A stretch of DNA of 6,441 nt from Deltaproteobacteria bacterium (GTDB lineage Bacteria; Desulfobacterota; Desulfobacteria; Desulfobacterales; Desulfobacteraceae): positions 1 to 6,441 of the forward strand of contig QMMT01000131.1 in the NCBI GenBank assembly GCA_003647385.1, read 5' to 3'. A program made the translations under genes and the position numbers. The notes beneath the pieces were generated by a model. That model had not been told where the DNA came from and made no database searches. It worked only from the letters and a program-made list of their open reading frames with translations. Of the stretch, positions 1 to 5,862 are shown one piece after another (position 1 is the first letter of the stretch; each line of letters begins with the position of its first letter).

Positions 1-74
1 ATTTAAGCTTATTCACTTATTATCTCCATATTAAAATCATATATTCTAAAAAAAAGTGATTTTATATGTATAGT

Positions 75-111
75 AAAAAAAAGCAGGGGAATACAATAGG
101 TAAAAACCCCT
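75..111 (-). terminator. Probable intrinsic terminator of the dihydrouridine synthase gene
   Basis: Read on the minus strand just past the stop codon, AGGGG (111-107) can pair with CCCCT (89-85). GC and an unbroken run of eight T residues (82-75) follow. The stem has only 5 bp and the loop is 17 nt, so it is weaker than a textbook terminator. A second, competing inverted repeat, AATAGG/CCTATT (95-100 and 109-114), overlaps the stop codon. The position right after the gene and the U-tract support the call. Confidence 0.55.
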
Positions 112-113
112 AT

Positions 114-1076
114 TTATTCAATAAATTCAGGATTTGTTTTAAAGAAATTTTCTACCATGGCCTGGTATTTTGCAATAGAGTTGGCTTTTAATATTTTTTT
201 AAGCGGTTTTTTGCTCTGTTTGATTGAAAGACCAAAATAGTTCCAGAAGCCTTTCATTCGCCCGGTTAAATGAGCCGGCCCGGAAAATATTTTTTGATAG
301 CTGTCAAAAAGGTCGTCATGAAAATCTTTTAATCGTTTTATTTGATTTTCAACCGTCATAATGCCCTTTATGTCTTCGGCTAGAAATGGTCGGGAAAGAA
401 GCCCCCGTCCAATCATGAATCGTTTGATAAGGGGGAATTTTTTTTGAACGATATGAAATGAATTCAAATCACTTATATCACCATTGTAGGTGATCGGGTG
501 CCGGCTTGAAAGAAGTGCTTTCTCAAAGGCATCATGATCTGAAGCCCCTTCATACATCTGAATCCCTGTCCTGGGGTGAAGAATGATTTCATCTAAAGGA
601 TATTGATCTAAAACAGGCAGGATTTTAAAGATCTCTTCTTTTGATTTTCTGCCTAACCGTAATTTTATGGAAAGTTTGTTTGCAATTTTGGCCAGCACCG
701 TATCAAGAAACGCATCAATTTTATCAGGGAATAATAAAAGTCCTGATCCTCTCATTTTTTTTGCAATTTTTGAATGGGGACAGCCTAAGTTCCAGTTTAT
801 TTTATGATGACCCATTCTATAAAGGTGATCGGCAAGAAATATGAAGTCTTCGGCAACATTCCCGAGAATTTGAGGGACCACAAAAAGTTTTTTATTATTT
901 TCAGGGGCCACATCTTTTATCCTGGATGGTTTTAACCGCATCTGGCCCATGGTTGAAATAAACGGTGCCACGGCCTCATCCACGCCGGAAAAATGATCTG
1001 AAAATACATTTCGATACGTTACATCGGTAAACCCCTGAAGCGGGGCAAGGATAATTGTGATATCGTTTTTCGCCAT
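114..1076 (-). CDS. dus: tRNA-dihydrouridine synthase family protein (DusA/B/C superfamily, FMN-dependent)
   Basis: Predicted to reduce specific uridines of tRNA to dihydrouridine with FMN and NADPH, in the cytoplasm. The 320 residues match the usual family length. An N-terminal TIM-barrel FMN domain begins with APLQGFTD (residues 11-18). The catalytic cysteine motif is NLGCP (96-100, Cys99), followed by KKMRGSGLL. KLRLG (138-142), HPRT (167-170), NGD (198-200) and GRG (223-225) supply the conserved Lys, His and flavin-phosphate contacts. The C-terminal helical tRNA-binding part carries RMKGFWNYF near 273-281. The spacing of Cys, Lys and His looks most like DusC, but which uridine is modified cannot be told from sequence. 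The ATG at 1076 has no clear Shine-Dalgarno. I kept it because the barrel's first strand begins a few residues later and no better in-frame start is visible. The gene is single, divergent from the acyl-CoA synthetase gene, and seems to be housekeeping. Confidence 0.9.
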   Translation of the reverse strand: MAKNDITIILAPLQGFTDVTYRNVFSDHFSGVDEAVAPFISTMGQMRLKPSRIKDVAPENNKKLFVVPQILGNVAEDFIFLADHLYRMGHHKINWNLGCPHSKIAKKMRGSGLLLFPDKIDAFLDTVLAKIANKLSIKLRLGRKSKEEIFKILPVLDQYPLDEIILHPRTGIQMYEGASDHDAFEKALLSSRHPITYNGDISDLNSFHIVQKKFPLIKRFMIGRGLLSRPFLAEDIKGIMTVENQIKRLKDFHDDLFDSYQKIFSGPAHLTGRMKGFWNYFGLSIKQSKKPLKKILKANSIAKYQAMVENFFKTNPEFIE

Positions 1077-1129
1077 AAACAGCAGTCCATTTTAATTTAT
1101 GTCATTAAATTCATGAAATTATGAAAAAA

Positions 1130-1142
1130 ACTTTGACAAAGT
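1130..1142. repeat. 13-bp perfect palindrome over the -35 element
   Basis: ACTTTGACAAAGT is a perfect dyad with one central base, and it contains the TTGACA hexamer of the candidate promoter. It could be a repressor site. Part of the symmetry comes free with the TTGACA core, so chance is possible. A related shorter dyad, TTTGGTCAAA, lies at 1172-1181. Confidence 0.4.
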
Positions 1143-1162
1143 CGATTGTGATAAATTATACA
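1133..1162 (+). promoter_or_regulatory. Candidate sigma70 promoter of the acyl-CoA synthetase gene
   Basis: A consensus -35 hexamer TTGACA (1133-1138) is followed, after 18 bp, by TATACA (1157-1162). TATACA matches four of the six -10 consensus bases. This would give a leader of about 60 nt before the start codon at 1228. The -35 is strong and the -10 only fair. No equally good promoter is visible on the minus strand for the divergent tRNA-modification gene. Confidence 0.45.
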
Positions 1163-1165
1163 ATC
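1144..1165. repeat. Inverted repeat GATTGT-N10-ACAATC around the -10 element
   Basis: Two perfect 6-bp arms, GATTGT (1144-1149) and ACAATC (1160-1165), are separated by 10 bp and enclose the presumed -10 region. A dimeric repressor bound here would block RNA polymerase, so this is a candidate operator for control of the synthetase gene. No regulator gene lies in the window. The arms do not match an operator I can name with confidence. Confidence 0.4.
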
Positions 1166-1209
1166 AAGTGTTTTGGTCAAATTTTATAGCCAACATTAAA
1201 ACAGATTGC

Positions 1210-1215
1210 AAGGAG
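1210..1215 (+). promoter_or_regulatory. Ribosome binding site of the acyl-CoA synthetase gene
   Basis: AAGGAG lies 12 nt before the ATG at 1228. The spacing is slightly long, but it is the only good Shine-Dalgarno nearby. It favours this start over the two in-frame ATG codons at 1264 and 1267, which have none. Confidence 0.6.
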
Positions 1216-1227
1216 TGTTTTTAAGGT

Positions 1228-2997
1228 ATGAAAGAGATTTTCAAAGAAGTTGCCAGAATAAATATGATGGAAGACAGTGAGGCCAAAGAGGATTGTGCCA
1301 AAAAATTGTTTGTCAAGCTGAATGCTATGGAACTGCCTGAATATTTTAACTGGGCCTCGGACATATTTGAAGACCTTTATGTTAAAAAAAATCCTGAAAA
1401 AACAGCCTTGATCTGGACAGATATTGATACGCAGGCAACCCAAAAATACACGTATTCAACTTTATCCCATAAAGCAAATCAACTGGTCAATTTATTTTTA
1501 AAGTCAGGGGTTGAGAAAGGGGATAACCTCTATATGATGAGTCCTGTTTTGCCTGAAAATTGGTTTGCAGGCCTTGCCTGTATCAAGGCGGGAATCGTCA
1601 GCATTCCAACGGCAATAACACTGACGCAAAGGGAACTTATGTTCAGGTTTGATACCTGTTTTCCCACAGTTATCATAGCAGATGAAGATTCTGCCTGTTT
1701 GATTGATAAAGCGCTTGAAGAAACAACAGGTATCGGGCCAAAACTCAAATTGGTTTTAGGACAAAAGAACGGCTGGACTTCATTTGATACAATTGAAGAT
1801 GAATCCTTTGAAGCCAGGAGTGTAAAAACCAGATCCAATGATATCCTTTTTTGTTTTTTTACCTCGGGAACAACCGGACTGCCCAAACGAGTCGGGCACA
1901 CAGCCATATCATACCCTGTTGGCCATTTATCGACCACAGTGATGATTGGTATAAAACCGGATGATATTCACCATAACTTAAGTAAGCCCGGATGGGCAAA
2001 ATGGGCCTGGTCCAGTTTTTTTGCTCCGTTTAATGTCGGTGCGACTATAACCGGGTTTAAATTTTCTTTTCTGGATGGGGAACAATATCTTGATGCCATT
2101 TCAAGTCATAACGTTACAACGTTTTGTGCACCGCCAAGTGCCTGGAGAACGTTTGTGAACATGAACCTTGATTCTTTTAACCTGACGTGTTTAAAACAAG
2201 CCGTCAGTGCCGGAGAGCCCTTGAATCCGGATGTGATTGAAAAATGGAAAGCACATACCAATGAAGAAATCAGAGATATGTATGGGCAGAGTGAATCCAC
2301 AGCCATGATTGGGAACCCTCCCTGGGTAAAGGGAAAGATACGGACGGGATCTTTTGGAACCCCCTCATTTATGTATGATATGGCTTTGGCTGATAATGAG
2401 GGAAATGAGATCACTAAAGCCAACCAGGCAGGCCATATTGTGGTTAAACTTAATCGATGGCGGGCCATTGGGCTATTTTCAGAATATATTGGAAGTCCTG
2501 AAAAAATGAGTTCTGTTTTCGTGGACAATTATTATTATACCGGTGACAGGGCATCTTTTGACGAAGACGGGTATTGGTGGTTTTCGGGAAGAGCGGATGA
2601 TGTGATTAAATCTTCTGATTACAGGATTGGTCCTTTTGAAGTTGAAAGTGCCCTTGTGGAACATCCTGCCGTGGCAGAAGCGGCCGTTATTGGTGCGCCT
2701 GATCCAAACCGGTACCAATTGGTTAAAGCCTATGTGATTTTAAATCCAAGTTATCAGACGTCAAGGGAACTTGCACTGAACCTTTTTAAACATACCATCA
2801 CTATTCTGCCGAAATTTAAGATGCCAAGAATTATAGAGTTTGTGCCTGAGTTCCCCAAAACTTTTAGCGGAAAAATTCGGCGGATTGAGTTAAGACAGAT
2901 GGAAAGTACAAGGCAGGGGGATTCAGTTGATGGAGAGATAAGTGAATATTTTTATTGGGATTTTCCAGAATTGGGCTCAAAAAAGAAACCTATTTAA
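1228..2997 (+). CDS. AMP-forming acyl-CoA synthetase (medium-chain/ACSM-like, ANL superfamily)
   Basis: Activates a carboxylic acid with ATP and CoA through an acyl-adenylate, giving acyl-CoA, AMP and pyrophosphate in the cytoplasm. Of its 589 residues, about 1-455 form the N-terminal adenylation domain and the rest the mobile C-terminal domain. Visible motifs are the phosphate loop TSGTTGLPK (212-220), the PGWAKWAWSS segment (254-263) typical of medium-chain and acetyl-type synthetases, MYGQSEST (351-358), YTGD (437-440) and the hinge GRADDVIK (454-461). RIGPFEVES (466-474) and PKTFSGK (543-549) follow, with Lys549 as the adenylation lysine. Every catalytic element is present, so the enzyme should be active. 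The acid is not decided: the layout fits medium-chain or branched/aromatic acids better than acetate alone. PKTFSGK also fits the PxxxxGK target motif of lysine acyltransferases. The gene stands alone downstream of its own promoter and overlaps the convergent CoA-transferase/GNAT gene by 8 bp. Confidence 0.92.
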   Translation: MKEIFKEVARINMMEDSEAKEDCAKKLFVKLNAMELPEYFNWASDIFEDLYVKKNPEKTALIWTDIDTQATQKYTYSTLSHKANQLVNLFLKSGVEKGDNLYMMSPVLPENWFAGLACIKAGIVSIPTAITLTQRELMFRFDTCFPTVIIADEDSACLIDKALEETTGIGPKLKLVLGQKNGWTSFDTIEDESFEARSVKTRSNDILFCFFTSGTTGLPKRVGHTAISYPVGHLSTTVMIGIKPDDIHHNLSKPGWAKWAWSSFFAPFNVGATITGFKFSFLDGEQYLDAISSHNVTTFCAPPSAWRTFVNMNLDSFNLTCLKQAVSAGEPLNPDVIEKWKAHTNEEIRDMYGQSESTAMIGNPPWVKGKIRTGSFGTPSFMYDMALADNEGNEITKANQAGHIVVKLNRWRAIGLFSEYIGSPEKMSSVFVDNYYYTGDRASFDEDGYWWFSGRADDVIKSSDYRIGPFEVESALVEHPAVAEAAVIGAPDPNRYQLVKAYVILNPSYQTSRELALNLFKHTITILPKFKMPRIIEFVPEFPKTFSGKIRRIELRQMESTRQGDSVDGEISEYFYWDFPELGSKKKPI

Positions 2998-4846
2998 AAG
3001 GCATCTCAACATCTACCTCACCACTGCCGCTTCGCAGGAATTTAGCGGATGGATATCGTTTTTTGAAAACATTGAGCATTTTTCGGTTTTCAGCCAGAAC
3101 CGTTGCTAAAAATTGTTTGTAATGGTTCTCTTTTGCAATAGTTTCTAAGATTTCAAGAAGATATGATCCAATCCCCATTCCATGGAGCTTTTCCTTAACC
3201 AGGAATGCCACTTCAGCACAATCTTCATCTGCCTCAGCATAAGAGCCAATGGCCACAATCTGTTTTCGTTTGCCCAGCTGCATTAATCCGATGATGGTCA
3301 TGTTTCTTCTATAATCCACCTGGGCCCACTGTTTTTGAAGCATGTCCCTTGAAAAGACTTTTCGTTTGTTGAAAAATCTATAGTAAATAGAGTCTTCCTG
3401 TAGAGAATAGTAAAAATGCCTGGATTCAAATTCATCAGATGGTAAAAGCGGTCTGAAATCAACGGTCTTCTCATTGGTCAGTTTTATTGAATAATGGTAC
3501 TGATCCAGAAAGAGAAGATCCTGGGTTGTAGGCGGGAGCTGATCCGGGAATATATAATGTCTTTTTTTAGCTTCTTCTATTAGATTTTTTCTAAATTTTG
3601 GGTGAGCAATCCTGGCAAGCTCCATCACCCGCTGATAAATGCTTTTTCTTCGCATTTCTGCAATGCCGTATTCGGTCACAATAATATCAATATCTCCCCT
3701 GGTGGTTGCTACGCCGGCACCTTCACTTAAATGAGGGACGATTCTTGAAATTTTACCATTTTGGGCAGTGGATGGAATGATAATAATGGAAAAACCACCC
3801 TTTGACATGGCTGATCCCCTGATAAAGTCAACCTGGTCACCAATACCGCTATAAAAAAGGTATCCCTTTGAGTCTGTACAGATCTGTCCTGTCAGGTCTA
3901 CTTCAAGAGCAGAACTGATGGAAATAAAATTATCATTTTTTGCAATCACATTGGGGTCATTAACAAATTCTGAAGATTTAAAATAAAATATGGGGTTGTT
4001 GTCAACATAATCATATAATTTTTTAGACCCCATACACAGGGAGGCAACCACCCTGTCCGGGAGGTATGACTTTTTTTTGTTAGTGATGACTTGTTTTTTA
4101 AGCAACGGTAAAAGTCCGTCTGTTATAACCTGTGTGTGGATACCCAGATCTTTTTTGCCGGAAAGATAAGGAACTACTGCATCCGGCAGATGTCCGAACC
4201 CAATCTGAAGCGTCGCTCCGTCATCCACAAGTCTGTTGACATAATGACCGATTCTTTCAACAATCTTTTGGTTTTTTATCTGTGCAAGGGATTCAAGTAT
4301 GGGCTCTTTGTGCTCCACAAGATAATCAATTTCGTCAATATGTACCATGCTGTCTCCCCAGGTTCGGGGCATCTCAGGATTGATCTGGGCAATGACAATG
4401 TCTGCATTTTTCATCCCGGCAAGGGTAATATCAACGGATATACCCAGGCTGCAATAGCCGTGATCATCAATGGGGCTGACCTGTATCAGGGCAACGTCAA
4501 GACCGATTTCATGGTTTGCAAAAATTTCAGGGATCTGTGACAGATAGACAGGAATGTAGTCGATTTTTCCTTCAAAAGCAGATTGCCGCATTAAAACAGA
4601 AATAAAAAACAGTTTTATGGAAAATCTTGAAAGAAAATTTTCATCATTGACATAGTTGGAAAGGGTAGATGAAAGCATTTGATAGATGACAATATCCTGA
4701 ATAGATAAATCTTCTACCATGGCTTTTATCAGCCTTTGCGGTTCTCCACATCCGGTGCCGATAAATACCCTGGAACCATTTTTTATTTTTTTGACACTCT
4801 CTTTTGTTGTCAAAAGTTTGTCAGGACAAACACTCTTAAGATCCAT
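2990..4846 (-). CDS. Fusion protein: acetyl-CoA hydrolase/CoA-transferase-like module plus C-terminal GNAT acetyltransferase
   Basis: 618 residues. Residues 1 to about 425 align by eye with 4-hydroxybutyrate/butyryl-CoA:acetate CoA-transferases over their whole length. Landmarks are VSPIDDHGYCSLGIS (123-137), FGHLPDAV (217-224), LGIHTQVITDG, DQVDFIRG (337-344) and VTEYGIAEM (390-398). These enzymes use a Glu in LGIHSEM to carry CoA; here that residue is Gln239 (CAG, 4130-4132), so classical transfer through a glutamyl-CoA thioester looks unlikely. Residues 463-618 form a GNAT domain starting with VDFRPLLPSD. It has AEVAFLV with Glu545 and the acetyl-CoA loop HGMGIG (555-560), and resembles the GNAT domain of the Pat/PatZ protein acetyltransferases. 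No signal peptide or membrane segment is seen, so it is cytoplasmic. I chose the ATG at 4846 because AGGAG stands 7 nt upstream; a longer GTG start at 4888 has no ribosome site. Possible roles are a lysine acyltransferase with a CoA-ligand-sensing domain, or a CoA-transferase with altered chemistry. Domain calls are firm, the function is not. Confidence 0.88.
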   Translation of the reverse strand: MDLKSVCPDKLLTTKESVKKIKNGSRVFIGTGCGEPQRLIKAMVEDLSIQDIVIYQMLSSTLSNYVNDENFLSRFSIKLFFISVLMRQSAFEGKIDYIPVYLSQIPEIFANHEIGLDVALIQVSPIDDHGYCSLGISVDITLAGMKNADIVIAQINPEMPRTWGDSMVHIDEIDYLVEHKEPILESLAQIKNQKIVERIGHYVNRLVDDGATLQIGFGHLPDAVVPYLSGKKDLGIHTQVITDGLLPLLKKQVITNKKKSYLPDRVVASLCMGSKKLYDYVDNNPIFYFKSSEFVNDPNVIAKNDNFISISSALEVDLTGQICTDSKGYLFYSGIGDQVDFIRGSAMSKGGFSIIIIPSTAQNGKISRIVPHLSEGAGVATTRGDIDIIVTEYGIAEMRRKSIYQRVMELARIAHPKFRKNLIEEAKKRHYIFPDQLPPTTQDLLFLDQYHYSIKLTNEKTVDFRPLLPSDEFESRHFYYSLQEDSIYYRFFNKRKVFSRDMLQKQWAQVDYRRNMTIIGLMQLGKRKQIVAIGSYAEADEDCAEVAFLVKEKLHGMGIGSYLLEILETIAKENHYKQFLATVLAENRKMLNVFKKRYPSAKFLRSGSGEVDVEMPFK

Positions 4847-4852
4847 TTGATT

Positions 4853-4858
4853 TCTCCT
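4853..4858 (-). promoter_or_regulatory. Ribosome binding site that sets the start of the CoA-transferase/GNAT gene
   Basis: Read on the minus strand, AGGAGA (4858-4853) ends with its AGGAG core 7 nt before the ATG at 4846. This is a near-ideal Shine-Dalgarno and spacing. It shows that the in-frame GTG 14 codons upstream (4888) is not the likely start. Confidence 0.8.
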
Positions 4859-4900
4859 GCAATGCCTGTAAGAGGATTTTTTGTACACAAGTATTAAATA

Positions 4901-4928
4901 ATTTTAAACTAAAGTACAGGAAAAACAA
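4901..4928 (-). promoter_or_regulatory. Weak candidate promoter for the CoA-transferase/GNAT gene
   Basis: On the minus strand TTGTTT (4928-4923) and TAAAAT (4906-4901) are 16 bp apart. The -10 matches five of six consensus bases, the -35 only three. The 122-bp gap after the solute-binding protein gene is AT-rich and shows no convincing terminator, so read-through from that gene is the alternative. Confidence 0.25.
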
Positions 4929-4968
4929 GAAAACGATTTTTTCTACTATAGGATTTTTTAAAGGAAAG

Positions 4969-5745
4969 CTATTTTATTCCGTATTTTTTTAAGATGGCGT
5001 TGACAGCGTTGTCCTTTTTTAATTGATCAAGTGCTTTTTGAAATTTCTGGATTAAAGAGGCCGGGATCTTTTTGCTGAATCCATACCCTGATTTCATGCT
5101 GGAAAATTGAAACACCGGTTCAAAAAGATTCTTATTCAGATGATGTGTGTCAATATAGTTGAAAAAAGACTCTTCAACGTAACAGATCAGGTTGAGCCTG
5201 TCATATTTGAGTTTGTTATATAACATGTCAATATCGCTTGACAGGTCAAGTTTCGATGGAGGGAAATGAAAATCTATTAACGTCTGATGTCCCATATCTT
5301 CTCGAACAGCACCGATTTGGAAGGTTTTGGCATCCCCCAGAGTATGGATCTGAAGTTTATTTTCTTTTTTGGCAATCAAGGAGAGAGAATGGGTATAATA
5401 AGGGCCAACCCAGTGGAATTTTTGGGCCCGTTCAACAGAAAATCCCATACCGAACAATACGATATTGGGTTCGTTTTCCAGCCGTTTTATGCCGCGTGCC
5501 CATGGGATTATCTCAATATCAGCCCTTGTTTTTGATGCACCAAGCTTTTTCCAGATCATTTCAAGTATTTCTACAGAGGCGCCGACAAGCTGGCCATCCT
5601 TTACATAATTGTGCGGGGGGAATTTTTCAGTCAGGTAAACCAGGTCGTCGGCAGTGATTGCATCATCGCAAAAAGCATTCAAAGGACTCAAAAAGATGAA
5701 TAGAAAAATAAGAATCAAAGAAAATTTGAAAATCAGCATTTTCAT
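4969..5745 (-). CDS. Secreted family 3 extracellular solute-binding protein (orphan, no ABC permease nearby)
   Basis: 258 residues, the usual length for periplasmic amino-acid-type binding proteins (SBP_bac_3 family). The N-terminus is a clear signal peptide: MKMLIFKF, then a hydrophobic core to about residue 20, then SPLNA with likely cleavage after Ala24. The mature part begins each lobe as expected: YLTEKFPPHNYVKDGQLVG (37-55), VEILEMIWKKLGA, PWARG (81-85), then SVERAQKFHWVGPYY (103-117). In the last segment Arg106 sits where the family binds the ligand carboxylate. The ATG at 5745 gives a compact signal peptide. A longer TTG start at 5784 would add 13 residues before it and has no better ribosome site. 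A Cys at residue 26 is not in a lipobox, so it is not a typical lipoprotein. No permease or ATPase gene adjoins it. It may serve a distant transporter or a sensor, and the ligand is unknown. Confidence 0.82.
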   Translation of the reverse strand: MKMLIFKFSLILIFLFIFLSPLNAFCDDAITADDLVYLTEKFPPHNYVKDGQLVGASVEILEMIWKKLGASKTRADIEIIPWARGIKRLENEPNIVLFGMGFSVERAQKFHWVGPYYTHSLSLIAKKENKLQIHTLGDAKTFQIGAVREDMGHQTLIDFHFPPSKLDLSSDIDMLYNKLKYDRLNLICYVEESFFNYIDTHHLNKNLFEPVFQFSSMKSGYGFSKKIPASLIQKFQKALDQLKKDNAVNAILKKYGIK

Positions 5746-5790
5746 AAAATTGCCGTTAGTTTTAAAAAAAACAGTCCCTGCCAAGTTTTT

Positions 5791-5851
5791 AATATACAGA
5801 TAAAAGTTCGATCAGATCAATAAATATACCAGATGATATACATTCGGTAAA
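5791..5851 (-). promoter_or_regulatory. Candidate promoter region for the solute-binding protein gene
   Basis: Two overlapping arrangements can be read on the minus strand. TTTACC (5851-5846) is followed after 17 bp by TATATT (5828-5823). TTGATC (5820-5815) is followed after 18 bp by TATATT (5796-5791). Each -35 matches four of six consensus bases and each -10 five. The region lies between the stop of the transporter gene and the start of the binding protein, which suggests that the latter has its own promoter. The DNA is AT-rich, so chance matches are likely. Confidence 0.35.
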
Positions 5852-5862
5852 CGTATTTTTTA

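Noticed and set aside
1147..1164. Possible CRP/FNR-type site (TGTGA half) upstream of the synthetase gene
   Set aside because: Only one half-site fits. The opposite arm reads TACAA rather than TCACA, so the simpler GATTGT/ACAATC dyad describes the sequence better.
1177..1443. Minus-strand open frame overlapping the divergent promoter region and the 5' end of the synthetase gene
   Set aside because: It lies opposite the conserved N-terminus of the synthetase, has no recognisable motif and would run through the synthetase ribosome site.
1530..2718. Three minus-strand open frames (1530-1937, 2106-2528, 2479-2718) within the synthetase gene
   Set aside because: Each is antisense to motif-bearing synthetase sequence, lacks a ribosome site and shows no protein family features.
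4847..4888. Longer start (GTG at 4888) for the CoA-transferase/GNAT gene
   Set aside because: It has no ribosome binding site. The added residues (YKKSSYRHCRRNQ) are translated from the untranslated leader containing the AGGAG that serves the ATG at 4846.
4873..4959. AGGATTTTTT repeated at 4873-4882 and 4950-4959
   Set aside because: It is a short, T-rich repeat of two copies in an AT-rich gap, with no third copy nearby and no clear terminator stem. It is most likely chance.
5238..5657. Plus-strand open frame of 139 codons inside the solute-binding protein gene
   Set aside because: It is antisense to a well-supported gene. The product is rich in Gln, Arg, Pro and Phe with no recognisable domain, so it reads as a shadow frame.
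5746..5784. Longer start (TTG at 5784) for the solute-binding protein
   Set aside because: It would place 13 polar residues before an otherwise normal signal peptide, uses a rare start codon and gains no better Shine-Dalgarno.
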